A stretch of 64,000 bases of DNA, taken from NCBI GenBank assembly GCA_964580465.1, contig CAZOKJ010000011.1:9271-73270 (forward strand), given 5' to 3'. The notes under the pieces were generated by a model. The model did not search any database. It was not told where the DNA came from and saw nothing but the letters and a program-made list of their open reading frames with translations. Numbering within the stretch: the stretch's first letter is position 1; each line of letters starts with the position of its first letter. This DNA comes from Taishania sp964580465. GTDB taxonomy: Bacteria; Bacteroidota; Bacteroidia; Flavobacteriales_D; Crocinitomicaceae. The position numbers were made by a program, and so were the translations under genes. Positions 51,655 to 61,275 of this stretch are shown piece by piece.

Positions 51655-52539
51655 ATGAACAATTTGATTAAATACAGCTTCTTAATAATAATGCTTTTTC
51701 TTTTAAATTCAATGAGTTACGCTCAAAGAACGATCAATGAATTGCATGAATTGTACAATTTTAAACCAAAAGAATTGAGTCTGAAAGATGCTGAAGTAAA
51801 GTATAAAAAAATCAATGCTTTGTGGGTTGAAATGAATGCCGATACAACTTATTATTTGCCTCTTATTCGCCAAGAGTTGTTAACAACTACACATGCTTCT
51901 TATTTTTATTTTGACCTTTCTTCTTACTTGGAAATGTATGCTACGACAAGTAAAGATAGAAGAATCATTGAAAAGGCGATTCAACAAATTCAATGGGATG
52001 AAATTGGCACGTGGGAAGTCGCTGAAAAATTGCGTGACTTTGCAGGAAATGGCATCGATGTTACTTCTGTGGCTTTTCAATTGTTTGCTAAAGAAAAAGT
52101 AAAATTGGTAAATCCTGAAACGAAGGAGGTGTTTAATCAAGGGAAATTGATGGCTTATATCTTGCTTCCAGCACCTAAAAGTACTTATTTGAAAAAATTA
52201 GTAGATGCCTTACCAACCGTTTCAGAAGAATCAAAGCGTACTGCAATTTCTCTCTTGTGGTTGTCAAATACAGAACTCGGGAATGCTGTACTTACAAGCA
52301 TTTATGCACCTGAATCAACTTATTCAACTGATATACGAGCTTATGCCAATCGATTGATGAAATCTTACTTTTTGGATGAAAAAGAGTTGGAAAATTGGAT
52401 TGAATTGGATGAAGTTGAACGCAAACAAAAATTAATTGCTGCGTACCAGGATTTAATTCTCGTGTGGACAAACGAATCGTGGAACCAATTGGTATTGTTA
52501 ACTAAAAAAATTCACTATTTTTCGATTGTGATAGACTAA
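51655..52539 (+). CDS. Exported protein of unknown function
   Basis: A 294-residue protein with a signal peptide (MNNLIKYSFLIIMLFLLNSM, cleavage near SYAQ). The remainder is almost all helical, with short repeats that could be HEAT- or TPR-like (YLEMYATTSKDRRIIEKAIQ, VSEESKRTAISLLWLSNTEL). I do not recognise a family. The gene following it starts 1 nt after the stop, so it heads an operon with the ATP-cone/nuclease fusion, although this product should be periplasmic and the next cytoplasmic. Confidence 0.7.
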   Translation: MNNLIKYSFLIIMLFLLNSMSYAQRTINELHELYNFKPKELSLKDAEVKYKKINALWVEMNADTTYYLPLIRQELLTTTHASYFYFDLSSYLEMYATTSKDRRIIEKAIQQIQWDEIGTWEVAEKLRDFAGNGIDVTSVAFQLFAKEKVKLVNPETKEVFNQGKLMAYILLPAPKSTYLKKLVDALPTVSEESKRTAISLLWLSNTELGNAVLTSIYAPESTYSTDIRAYANRLMKSYFLDEKELENWIELDEVERKQKLIAAYQDLILVWTNESWNQLVLLTKKIHYFSIVID

Positions 52540-52540
52540 A

Positions 52541-53389
52541 ATGGATAAAATGACTAAACGTGTAAAAAGACAATCGGGGGAATGGGTTGATTTTGATATT
52601 GATAAACTGCGTTACTCTTTGTCAAAATCGGGTGCTTCTGAAATTGAAATTGGAGAAGTATTGGAACGTCTTATTCCTCAAATTCATGATGGAATTTCCT
52701 CGAAACAAATTTATAAGTTAGCTTTCAATCACTTAAAAAATATCTCTGGTACTTTTGCTGCTCGATATAGTTTAAAAAGGGCATTGTTGGAACTTGGACC
52801 TGCAGGATTTTATTTTGAAAAATGGGTATCTAAATTTTTGAGACATTTAGGGTATGAAACATGTGAAAATAATGTCATACAGGGCGGTGCTGTAACCCAT
52901 GAAGCGGATGTAATCGCTAAAAAAGAGGGGGAACTGTTGTGGATTGAATGTAAATTTAAAAATTCAATGGAATCAAAAATACCGGTAACAACTCCCATGT
53001 ATTTGCTTTCGAGAATAAAAGATATTTCTATTACGGAACATTATTTATTTGGTCAGTCTTTGAGCTTTACACAAGGTTGGTTGATTACTAATTCTTATTT
53101 CACAAGCGATGCCATTCGCTTTGGTGAATATTATCATTTACACATGCTTTCATGGGATTATCCCGCTAAAAAAAGTATCAAAAATTTGGTCGATCAATTA
53201 GCACTTTATCCTGTGACATGTTTAACAACACTTTCCAAACGTGAAAAGAATTATTTATTAGACAAAAATGTGATATTGGTAAAAGAAATTGCTGAAAATC
53301 CAGGTGTTTTGCGTAATAATTCTGTTATCAATCAACGAAATGTGTCAAAAGTTTTGAAAGAAGTGAATGAATTGGTTTATTTGCTGTAA
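52541..53389 (+). CDS. ATP-cone domain fused to a PD-(D/E)XK restriction-endonuclease-like domain
   Basis: A 282-residue protein. Residues about 5-85 are an ATP-cone (RVKRQSGEWVDFDIDKLRYS, ERLIPQIHDGISSKQIYKLA), the nucleotide-sensing module of ribonucleotide reductases and NrdR. Residues about 90-215 look like an Mrr-type nuclease: GFYFEKWVSKFLRHLGYET, then THEADVIAKKEGELLWIECK with Asp123, Glu136 and Lys138 as the D-ExK active site. No methylase or helicase lies next to it. A nucleotide-gated DNA nuclease is a fair inference; neither activity has been shown for this arrangement as far as I know. Confidence 0.82.
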   Translation: MDKMTKRVKRQSGEWVDFDIDKLRYSLSKSGASEIEIGEVLERLIPQIHDGISSKQIYKLAFNHLKNISGTFAARYSLKRALLELGPAGFYFEKWVSKFLRHLGYETCENNVIQGGAVTHEADVIAKKEGELLWIECKFKNSMESKIPVTTPMYLLSRIKDISITEHYLFGQSLSFTQGWLITNSYFTSDAIRFGEYYHLHMLSWDYPAKKSIKNLVDQLALYPVTCLTTLSKREKNYLLDKNVILVKEIAENPGVLRNNSVINQRNVSKVLKEVNELVYLL

Positions 53390-53398
53390 AATTTTAAC

Positions 53399-54361
53399 AT
53401 GGAAACATTTCATACAATCATATTAATTTCAAGTGCTATTACATTATTTGTCTATGGATTGCAAAGTTTTAGTAAAGAAATTCAATCAATTGGTATAGAC
53501 AAAATAAAAAAATGGATTAACAAGGTTACGGCTTTGCCTTTAGGCGGTTTTGGAGTTGGGGCGATTGTTACAGGAATTATTCAATCGAGTACGATGGTTT
53601 CTTCTTTGACAGTTTCGTTAGTCAACGCTGGAGCCATCACTTTTAGAGATAGTTTGCTAATTTTGTTGGGAACGAATATAGGAAACACATCTACCGCATG
53701 GATTGTATCGTACCAATCTGTTTATTTTGGCCCATTTTTTATAGTAATTGGTACGATTATTAGTATGATTCCCAATAAAATAGCTGTTGCAGGAAAGTCT
53801 ATTTTTTATTTTGGGTTTATTTTCTTTTCGCTTTCTTTCGTAAGTATTGCCATGACACCTATCAAAGACGACCCTTTGTTGATTGATATTCTTTCAAGAG
53901 CAACCAATCCAATTTTAGGAATCTTTTATGGGATTGTTGTCACTGTTGTTATTCAATCTAGTTCGGTGGTTGTTGGTTTGGTAATTGTTTTAGTGACACA
54001 AAGTGTTATCGGTTTGGATGCAGCAATTCCAATTGTAGTAGGAGCAAACATTGGGACAACTTCAACCGCTATGTTGTTGAGTATTAAAATGAATGCTGTT
54101 TCTAAACTTACTGCTTTTTCAGCGTCCATGTTTAACATTGTTGGCGTAATAGTGATGTTGCCCTTTTTTGGGTTGTTAGAATACGTTGCTTCTCAAGCCA
54201 CAGATATACCAGCTCTTCAAGTAGCAACTGCTTTTACCATTTCTAATTCGTTTACATCGTTCTTTTTCTTAGTGTTTTTAACACCGACAATGAAGTTGCT
54301 AAAACGACACCGTTGGTACAAGGAATATGAACAACAAGAAAATTCCGACAAGCTCATATAA
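53399..54361 (+). CDS. Na/Pi cotransporter family protein
   Basis: A 320-residue membrane protein. Two inverted repeats each contain the QSS motif: VTGIIQSSTMVSSLTVSLV near residue 60 and VVTVVIQSSSVVVGLVIVLV near residue 180, with GTNIGNTSTAWIVS and GANIGTTSTAMLLS following them. These are PF02690-type sodium/phosphate symporter signatures. There is no C-terminal PhoU-like domain, as in the shorter family members. Starts 9 nt after the nuclease-fusion gene. Confidence 0.9.
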   Translation: METFHTIILISSAITLFVYGLQSFSKEIQSIGIDKIKKWINKVTALPLGGFGVGAIVTGIIQSSTMVSSLTVSLVNAGAITFRDSLLILLGTNIGNTSTAWIVSYQSVYFGPFFIVIGTIISMIPNKIAVAGKSIFYFGFIFFSLSFVSIAMTPIKDDPLLIDILSRATNPILGIFYGIVVTVVIQSSSVVVGLVIVLVTQSVIGLDAAIPIVVGANIGTTSTAMLLSIKMNAVSKLTAFSASMFNIVGVIVMLPFFGLLEYVASQATDIPALQVATAFTISNSFTSFFFLVFLTPTMKLLKRHRWYKEYEQQENSDKLI

Positions 54362-54371
54362 ATTTAATTAT

Positions 54372-54833
54372 ATGAAAACAACCTTAACACTTTTATTGGA
54401 TGAATATGCTGAAAGTCATCAAAACAAGTTGAATAAAACTATTCATTTCATTTGTGTTCCTCTTATATTCTTTACCATTTTTGGTTTTCTGAGAGTGATT
54501 CCTACTCCTCAATCATGGGAAGAAATTCCATTGTTGAACTGGGGAAGTATCGCCATGCTGCCTGCGTTGGGCTACTACTTGCGACTTTCTTTTAAATTGT
54601 TTTTAATCTTTATTGCTTGGGGCGCATTCGTCTTGATAGGAAATGAATGGTTATTTCAACAAATGGCAGGTAATTTAGTGTGGTTTTCACTAGCAGTTTT
54701 TGCTTTAGCTTGGGTCGGACAATTTTATGGTCATCACATAGAAGGTAAAAAACCATCCTTTTTAAAAGATTTACAATTTTTACTCATCGGTCCAGCTTGG
54801 ATTATGAATTTTCTAATTCGCTTGGAGAAATAA
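54372..54833 (+). CDS. Mpo1/DUF962-family membrane protein
   Basis: From ATG 54372 it has 153 residues. LLDEYAESHQNKLNKTIHFI and VPLIFF at the N-terminus, about four membrane helices, and WVGQFYGHHIEGKKPSFLKD carry the His residues of the Mpo1-like family (yeast YGL010w), iron-dependent dioxygenases for 2-hydroxy fatty acids. The bacterial role is inferred. An ATG at 54327 inside the previous gene would add 15 hydrophilic residues; the downstream ATG is preferred. Confidence 0.83.
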   Translation: MKTTLTLLLDEYAESHQNKLNKTIHFICVPLIFFTIFGFLRVIPTPQSWEEIPLLNWGSIAMLPALGYYLRLSFKLFLIFIAWGAFVLIGNEWLFQQMAGNLVWFSLAVFALAWVGQFYGHHIEGKKPSFLKDLQFLLIGPAWIMNFLIRLEK

Positions 54834-54851
54834 AGAAGCGTGTTTTTAGTT

Positions 54852-56954
54852 TTAATAAGAACCAAAATACCTTCTTAAAAACCATTCAGCGAATAAACTT
54901 AGTGTGAGTAGTAAGAACAAGATAAAGTATTCAATTAATTCATTGAAACTTGCTTCTTGGTAACTTGCTGAACTAAAATCCTCTCTGTTCTTGATTTCTT
55001 TAATTGCAGCGTCATAGTTTTTAAGCAAATGGAATGTTCCACCTGTTTTTTGAGCAAGATGTTGTAAAACTAAGTGATTCGCTTTGCTGTCTGCTTGTTC
55101 AATCACTAATTCTTTGACTATAAATTCACCTTTTTTCTCGTGGTATTTTCCGTTGATAGAAGTAAAGGCTTTCCAAGTGTATTTTCCAGCTGGCAACTTA
55201 CCCAAGTCTAGTTTGTAATTTGTTCCAACTGCGCCAAATTGAAGCTTGGACTCTTTGCCATTTTCATCCAATAATACAAAGTTTACTTCGCTCGTTGTGA
55301 TTGGATCCAGTGAGGCATTGAGCACTGTTGCATTGATGCTAATGGTTTCTGTTGGCAAAAATGTCGAAGGCAGTGTTACTCTAAAAGGTTCTGTATTTTG
55401 TTTCACCATGAGGTACTGTCCTGTTTTGCTAATTAATTCATCAAAAGCTGCAAACGATTGTGTACGAGCATATTCAGTTAACCTCCATTTCCAAAGTCCT
55501 TCTCCGAATACAAACCCGTATTTGTAATTTTTGCCACTATCAGAACGACCATTTCCAAAGAAAAGTAAAGGGTCTTTTTTTACAACAGGACCTATTCGTT
55601 GATTAATGAGTATTTGTGCGTCTTTTGGTGCTTGAAAGTAACCAAATTTAGCCTTTAATGGCGGATAATACTGCAATGCCTTTTGCAATTGTTCACTGGT
55701 TTCAAAAGCCGTAAATCCTGTGTTTAAACTTCCTTCAACATCATCTAAATTGCGTGTGCTCGGTATTTCAATTCCTAAATTCATTTGGTAAATAGACGAA
55801 GCGTTAGATTGCGAGCCGACAATAAAAAGTTTGGAAATAGAGTTGTTTAATACAGATTGAATCACTGGTCTCGTTGCATTTAACCCAGGTTCATGCCACA
55901 CTATTAAATCAACATTTTTGAGGTCTTGTTTCCAATCTTGTAAGAGTTCAAACTTTACTTCTAAGTTTTGATCTTTGTCCCAAACAGCTTTTAATGCTGC
56001 AATGTCTGGATGTGGTGCAGATGAAAGAATGAGTACTTTACTACGAGAATCGATTACTTCAATGTAAACCGTTCTGCTGTTATTATCATAGTTGTATTCA
56101 CGTTCTTTGTGCGTTAAATGAATGGTGTATTTTTGATAGCCCGGCGTAGTTGCATTGAGAGTGAATTGCACTTGGTCAAAATCACTTACGCCGTCTTTGT
56201 ATTGAATCGTTTGACTGGCAATTTTCTTTCCATTGTTTTCAATCCAAATTTCAGTGCTTGTCTTACCCATTTTATTTCCTTCAATGTCCACAACAATTGG
56301 AAAATCATTTTTTAGAAAAGCAACATCGTTGTGTGTAACATGTTTGATAAAATGATCGCGCTTGGTTATTGTATCACCAACTCCAAGCGTGTAAATAGAA
56401 GAAGTATTGAATTTATCAGCGGTGTAAATTGGGTTATTACCTTTGTTGTAATTACCATCAGAAACCAATAAGACACCAGCTAAATTGCGTGTGTGAAAAT
56501 CGTTTTTGGTACCGTCTAAAGCAGCTGAAATGTCAGTGCTGTTTTTTGCAAAATGAACTTGTTCAAGTTGCTCTGGTATATCTGAATAAGAGTAGGGTAG
56601 CACCTCAAATCGATTACCTAATTCTTCTTTTGCTTTAGCAATAAGTGATTCTACTGTTTTTTTTACGGAAGAAGAATCGCTGTAATTGAGCATAGAGCTA
56701 CTGTCATCAATTCCAATGATTAAAATAGGTTTTTCTTTTCTATAATTAAAAGCTTGAAAAATAATACCCAACAACAAGAGACACAGCAAAAGAATCGAAA
56801 AAGTACGAAGTGACAAAAGCAAATAGCGCCATTTCTTTGGCAAGTCAGTGACCCAACCATTGTTTTTTTGTGCATATAGCCAATAAGCCAACCCGAAAGC
56901 AATTGCCCCAATCGGAATGAGCCACCACAGTGATATGTCTGAACTAAACTTCAT
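54852..56954 (-). CDS. VWA-domain membrane protein
   Basis: A 700-residue protein. Two N-terminal helices (about residues 9-25 and 42-65) precede a von Willebrand A-type domain with MIDAS-like IIGIDDSSSMLNYSDSSS and LAGVLLVSDGNYNKGNNPIY. A long exported beta-rich region follows, with glutamine-amidotransferase-like strands (LIVWHEPGLNATR), and a C-terminal helix (FILFLLLTLSLFAEWFLRRY) anchors the end. The plan resembles the large BatA/CoxE-neighbour proteins of Bacteroidota. Function is unknown; no MoxR gene is in the window. Confidence 0.78.
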   Translation of the reverse strand: MKFSSDISLWWLIPIGAIAFGLAYWLYAQKNNGWVTDLPKKWRYLLLSLRTFSILLLCLLLLGIIFQAFNYRKEKPILIIGIDDSSSMLNYSDSSSVKKTVESLIAKAKEELGNRFEVLPYSYSDIPEQLEQVHFAKNSTDISAALDGTKNDFHTRNLAGVLLVSDGNYNKGNNPIYTADKFNTSSIYTLGVGDTITKRDHFIKHVTHNDVAFLKNDFPIVVDIEGNKMGKTSTEIWIENNGKKIASQTIQYKDGVSDFDQVQFTLNATTPGYQKYTIHLTHKEREYNYDNNSRTVYIEVIDSRSKVLILSSAPHPDIAALKAVWDKDQNLEVKFELLQDWKQDLKNVDLIVWHEPGLNATRPVIQSVLNNSISKLFIVGSQSNASSIYQMNLGIEIPSTRNLDDVEGSLNTGFTAFETSEQLQKALQYYPPLKAKFGYFQAPKDAQILINQRIGPVVKKDPLLFFGNGRSDSGKNYKYGFVFGEGLWKWRLTEYARTQSFAAFDELISKTGQYLMVKQNTEPFRVTLPSTFLPTETISINATVLNASLDPITTSEVNFVLLDENGKESKLQFGAVGTNYKLDLGKLPAGKYTWKAFTSINGKYHEKKGEFIVKELVIEQADSKANHLVLQHLAQKTGGTFHLLKNYDAAIKEIKNREDFSSASYQEASFNELIEYFILFLLLTLSLFAEWFLRRYFGSY

Positions 56955-57026
56955 TGAACCGACGAAAATACAAAAGTAATTTCGCTTTTTGGGGGTAAGT
57001 TGCTTATTTTTTACTTTTTTTAGTAA

Positions 57027-59573
57027 TTATCGCTTTTTAATAACTGATTTTTGAAATGTTCCTGCTTCTGTTTGAATGGTTAAAACATAATATCCTTCAG
57101 CCAAATGTTCGATGTTTAGCATGTTGTCATTCAAGCTAATAGTTAATTCTTTCCCGCTTAAGTCAACCAATTGAACAGCCAAAATAGCTTGTTCTGATTG
57201 GATAAAAATAAAAGAATTGGCAGGATTTGGATAAATTACCGGAGCTTGAGCACTAATTGCTTGAATATTTAAGTAAATACCAACTCCACCAGCATAAACT
57301 TTACAATTCGTATCAGGGTCAAAAGTGTAACAATCATACATTCCGTCGGTGATTGATGATAAGACTAATGTATTGTTTGTTTCTCCTGGAATGTCAACAC
57401 CATTGTGAGTCCATTGGTACGTATTGTTGGATGATTGTGTACTCAACGTCAAGAAATCGGTTGAAACAGTGATTGGATCAATCGTTTCTAATGAAGTTTG
57501 AACAACGTGGATGGTATCTGTTTGTACACCGCAACCGTATTTATTGTAAACAGTTGCATAAACATTTCCAGCAGTGTATTGGTAATTGATTGTGTCGTGC
57601 GTGCCATTTGACCAAATAACAGAACTAATGGTATCAGAAGCTGTAACTTCAAATAGGGAAGGGCCCTGACACAAAATAGAGTCGCCTGCCATGTTAACTG
57701 TAAATTCTTGACGTGAAATAATGTTGAAAACATCTAATATACCATGACCATACGCATTATTGGGTAATACTCCTGAATAAGCATTACTTGTTGATTGTGT
57801 TTTTAATAATTCAATAAAGTCGGCGTAAGTTCCATTTCCACAACGCTCCAAAAACAATGCTGCTGCACCAGCAACAACAGGGCTCGCCATGGATGTCCCT
57901 CCATTTCCTAAATGCCATCCACCAACATCCATTTTCGGATAATTGTTCGGATCTTGTAAGTACCAAAGAGGACCACAAGAAAGCATGACATCTCCAGAAG
58001 CAGCAACATCAGGCTTAATGACATTGTTTCTATTGGGACCTTTACTAGAATTGGCGCTTAATTGACCAACAATAGGATTTCCAGGGATAATGTATTCACC
58101 ACCAGCACGGTTGTAGAATCTATCTCGATTCAAGATGTTTGCAACGGAAACGACCTTAGGTGAACAGTTCCAACTTGAAACAATTGTCTGTTGATCATCT
58201 GGTAAATTGTAGTGTACAATAGCAGGGAATTGAGCTGGAGTAGGAAGTGTTTCAACCATGTTATTGAAACCTAAACCAGTACCAGACCACAAATCATAAG
58301 AACCGCTACCAACAGTGTAAAAACCATAGAAGAAATTGGTAGAATCAACGTTGGAAATCAATAATTGCATGTGAAAATTATCTCCTTCTTGTTCACGGTA
58401 AATTTCCACAGTTGCGATGCGATCACCATTTGCATTTCGCAATGTATCAAATACTTCAACACCAAGGGAATTTAACGCAGGACGAAAGATCAAAGCAGCT
58501 CTAGTTTCATAGTTATTAAACGGGTTGATTGCCTTGATTGAAAAAGAATAATTCGCTTGAGACATATCAGAATAAAGATCAAAAAATACTTTATTAGGAC
58601 CGAAAGCGGAGTTAGAATTATTTCTAAACCAAACAAAACTAGTGTCCGCCGTAATGTCACCATGGCAGTGATATTTCCCCATGTTTCCTGAGTTTCCCGC
58701 TGCCCCAACAATAATTCTACCAGGTTTTTCATCCAACAATTGATCCATTCGAATACCTGCGGCATCTTTACCGTCGTGACTTCCCAAGTAAGAACCAACA
58801 CTTAAATTAATCACTGCTTTTTTTCCAAGAGAATCAGCAACTTTAAAAACATATTCACAAGCATCAGCCACTGTTAAAGTCCAGTTTGGAAGATTGAAGT
58901 TCGTTTTAATCATAATAATATCAGCCTCAGGAGCAACTCCATGATTGTACCCCACAGAACGACCATTACCAGCAGCAGCACCAGCTACAGTACTTCCGTG
59001 AGCAGCATCATCGGAATGCGTACAAATACCTTGATTGATTTGATTTTCAGTCCAAACGATACCATAGCCATAAGGAGAAGGCGTACTTCCCGTATTCGTT
59101 GAGTGATCCCAAATACGTAAAACGCGTGTTTTTCCATCCGGTTTTTGAAAGTCAGGATGGTTAAGTTCAATACCTGTATCAACCAAACCAATGATCACAT
59201 CTTTTCCTTTGTAAGAAGAAGACAAACCTTGACCCAAATGTACAGCGTCCACTTTGTGATGCGCTCGCATGGAGTCATTCAACAACGCTGGAGGTGCATA
59301 TTCTATATAAAAATCAGGTAAATTCCCCGATAAAAAAGCCTTGTTTAATTCATTAGCCGTAGCAGTAAAATAAACCCATTGATTATTTGAAGAGTGAATA
59401 CTCCAATTATTTGCTTTTATAGCACGTAAATACACCTCTTGATTTGGTAAGCAAAAAGTAGAAGTCATTTCACGTTGTTGCTCAGTTAATTGTTTAAAAC
59501 CAAAAGACCCCGATTGTGAAAAAACGGTACTGCTAGCAAAAAGTAAAAACGATAGGTAAACAAGTATTTTCAT
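57027..59573 (-). CDS. T9SS-exported S8 family serine peptidase (subtilase)
   Basis: An 848-residue secreted protease from ATG 59573 (MKILVYLSFLLFASSTVFSQ, signal cleaved near residue 20). The frame is open further upstream, but those residues precede a complete signal peptide. The catalytic triad is Asp132 (VIIGLVDTGIELNHPDF), His192 (DDAAHGSTVAGAAAGNG) and Ser561 (GGTSMASPVVAGAAALF), with oxyanion Asn294 in AAGNSGN. A beta-sandwich region and an Ig-like segment follow, and the last 75 residues are a type A T9SS tail (VIYPNPANSFIFIQSEQA, LAEGYYVLTIQTEAG). It should be secreted or surface attached and degrade proteins. Confidence 0.94.
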   Translation of the reverse strand: MKILVYLSFLLFASSTVFSQSGSFGFKQLTEQQREMTSTFCLPNQEVYLRAIKANNWSIHSSNNQWVYFTATANELNKAFLSGNLPDFYIEYAPPALLNDSMRAHHKVDAVHLGQGLSSSYKGKDVIIGLVDTGIELNHPDFQKPDGKTRVLRIWDHSTNTGSTPSPYGYGIVWTENQINQGICTHSDDAAHGSTVAGAAAGNGRSVGYNHGVAPEADIIMIKTNFNLPNWTLTVADACEYVFKVADSLGKKAVINLSVGSYLGSHDGKDAAGIRMDQLLDEKPGRIIVGAAGNSGNMGKYHCHGDITADTSFVWFRNNSNSAFGPNKVFFDLYSDMSQANYSFSIKAINPFNNYETRAALIFRPALNSLGVEVFDTLRNANGDRIATVEIYREQEGDNFHMQLLISNVDSTNFFYGFYTVGSGSYDLWSGTGLGFNNMVETLPTPAQFPAIVHYNLPDDQQTIVSSWNCSPKVVSVANILNRDRFYNRAGGEYIIPGNPIVGQLSANSSKGPNRNNVIKPDVAASGDVMLSCGPLWYLQDPNNYPKMDVGGWHLGNGGTSMASPVVAGAAALFLERCGNGTYADFIELLKTQSTSNAYSGVLPNNAYGHGILDVFNIISRQEFTVNMAGDSILCQGPSLFEVTASDTISSVIWSNGTHDTINYQYTAGNVYATVYNKYGCGVQTDTIHVVQTSLETIDPITVSTDFLTLSTQSSNNTYQWTHNGVDIPGETNNTLVLSSITDGMYDCYTFDPDTNCKVYAGGVGIYLNIQAISAQAPVIYPNPANSFIFIQSEQAILAVQLVDLSGKELTISLNDNMLNIEHLAEGYYVLTIQTEAGTFQKSVIKKR

Positions 59574-59804
59574 GTTCGTAATAAATTTATGACTTATAAA
59601 ATTAATGAATTTATTAATAAAAAATAAAATTGTTGAAAAAAAAAGCAATTAAACAGGATTTTTAGCCTTTTTCAAATTTAAAATAATTGGTTATTACTTT
59701 GATTAGATTGTGTTTTTAAAGGACTATTATTTAAAATTCGCAGCATCATTTTTAAGATGTTAATAAAATCAAATAATTATTTTTTTTTGCGTTCTTTTTT
59801 GTTT

Positions 59805-59812
59805 TATTTTTG
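59805..59812 (+). promoter_or_regulatory. Putative -7 element of the flavin reductase gene
   Basis: TATTTTTG, 8 nt before the ATG at 59821. A TTTG at 59786-59789 would be the -33 but at a short 15-nt spacing. Confidence 0.45.
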
Positions 59813-59820
59813 TAAACGCA

Positions 59821-60729
59821 ATGAAACAAGAATTTTTAACATTTGACCCAAGCAGTTTACCAATACCAAAGGTACATCAGTATTTACTTGGAGCGATAGG
59901 ACCTCGACCTATTGCGTTTGCTTCGACAATTGATGCGAATGGAGTGCCTAATTTAGCACCATTCAGCTTTTTCAATGTATTTAGTGCTAACCCACCAATA
60001 ATTGTTTTTTCACCTGCTAGAAGTGGAAGAACTGGTGAGTTGAAAGATACGTATTACAACGTAAAAAGTGTTCCAGAAGTGGTTATTAACATTGTTAATT
60101 ACGACATTGTACATCAAGTGAGTTTGGCTAGTTCTCCGTATGCTCCTGAGATAAATGAATTTGAGAAAGCTGGATTAACGCCAATTGCATCTGAAACGGT
60201 TCGCCCATTTAGAGTAGCGGAATCACCTGTTCAATTTGAATGTAAAGTGAATGACGTGATTGAATTGGGTGAAGGTGGAGCTGCAGGCAATATGATTATT
60301 TGTGAAGTAACACGCATCCATATTCGTCCAGATCTTTTGGATGAAAACGATCAAATAGACCAATTAAAAATTGATTTAGTAGCAAGAATGGGAGGGAATT
60401 GGTATTGCAGAGCAGACCAAAACTCCATGTTTGAAATTACTAAACCAATCACAACTTGTGGCGTTGGATTTGACCAATTACCGGAAGACTTTTTAAAAAG
60501 CACTGTTTTAACAGCTAATAATTTAGGACAACTAGCAGGAATTACGGAAATTCCAGATGAAACAGATGTAAATGAATATAAATTATTGGAATTAAGTGAT
60601 ATTTTTATATCTTTAGAAGATCAACCAACGGAATTAGAGTTGGCTTTGCATAGACATGCACAAGAATTGTTAGCAAAAGAACAATTGAAAGAAGCATGGA
60701 TGACTTTGCTTTCCTTTAACAATGGTTGA
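59821..60729 (+). CDS. Flavin reductase family protein
   Basis: A 302-residue FMN-binding split-barrel protein. YLLGAIGPRPIAFASTIDANG, NLAPFSFFNVFSANPPIIVF and VPEVVINIVNYDIVHQVSL are the conserved flavin-reductase-like blocks; CEVTRIHIRPDLLDENDQID follows. The C-terminal 90 residues extend beyond the minimal domain, as in the larger Bacteroidota members. It may supply reduced flavin to a monooxygenase, but none is nearby. Confidence 0.88.
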   Translation: MKQEFLTFDPSSLPIPKVHQYLLGAIGPRPIAFASTIDANGVPNLAPFSFFNVFSANPPIIVFSPARSGRTGELKDTYYNVKSVPEVVINIVNYDIVHQVSLASSPYAPEINEFEKAGLTPIASETVRPFRVAESPVQFECKVNDVIELGEGGAAGNMIICEVTRIHIRPDLLDENDQIDQLKIDLVARMGGNWYCRADQNSMFEITKPITTCGVGFDQLPEDFLKSTVLTANNLGQLAGITEIPDETDVNEYKLLELSDIFISLEDQPTELELALHRHAQELLAKEQLKEAWMTLLSFNNG

Positions 60730-60769
60730 GAATAAAAAAACATTATTTACAAATTAAAACAACAACAAC

Positions 60770-61180
60770 ATGTTTAAATTTACTGGAGCTGTAAAAGCTA
60801 TTTTTGATACACAACAAGTGACTGAAAAATTCGCTAAAAGAGAATTTGTAGTAACAGACACAGCCAATATGTATCCTCAAGATATCCTATTTCAATTGAC
60901 GCAAGACAAATGCAATATGGTTGATGGTGTTAATACAGGTGATATGATTGAAGTTTCTTTCAATTTAAGAGGTCGTGAGTGGACGAGTCCACAAGGCGAA
61001 GTGAAGTACTTCAACACTTTAGAAGCTTGGAGAGTGGAAAAAGTAGGAGCAGCACAGCCAGCACCAGGAGCAATGCCTCAAGGAGGACCTTCACCAATGG
61101 ACTTTGCACCACAAGCAACATCAACAACAAGTTTCGATAGCGCTACTTCAGAAGCAGAAGGTGACGACTTACCATTCTAA
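60770..61180 (+). CDS. DUF3127 domain-containing protein
   Basis: A 136-residue protein. FTGAVKAIFDTQQVTEKFAK, REFVVTDTANMYPQDILFQL and VSFNLRGREWTSPQGEVKYF are DUF3127 hallmarks. The fold looks like an OB/SSB-type barrel. After residue 90 a Pro/Gly/Gln/Ser-rich linker leads to an acidic tip EAEGDDLPF, exactly the sort of C-terminal peptide that bacterial SSB uses to recruit partner proteins. Single-stranded DNA binding is plausible but unproven. A terminator follows. Confidence 0.86.
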   Translation: MFKFTGAVKAIFDTQQVTEKFAKREFVVTDTANMYPQDILFQLTQDKCNMVDGVNTGDMIEVSFNLRGREWTSPQGEVKYFNTLEAWRVEKVGAAQPAPGAMPQGGPSPMDFAPQATSTTSFDSATSEAEGDDLPF

Positions 61181-61235
61181 TCAAAAAAATAGGAGAGGAG
61201 TCAATCGAACAAATTTGATAGATGATTTTTAATAT

Positions 61236-61275
61236 TAAAAAAGGTATCCAAAAAAAATGGATACCCTTTTCTATT
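61236..61275 (+). terminator. Terminator after the DUF3127 gene
   Basis: AAAAGGTATCC (around 61239-61249) pairs with GGATACCCTTTT (61259-61270) with one unpaired C, A-rich loop, followed by T-rich sequence. Confidence 0.88.

Noticed and set aside
54327..54371. Upstream start of the Mpo1-like gene inside the Na/Pi gene
   Set aside because: It adds a hydrophilic stretch encoded by the end of the preceding gene; ATG 54372 sits 10 nt after that gene's stop and gives the normal family N-terminus.
59574..59648. Longer N-terminus of the subtilase
   Set aside because: It would place 25 mostly hydrophobic residues before a complete signal peptide; the ATG at 59573 is preferred.
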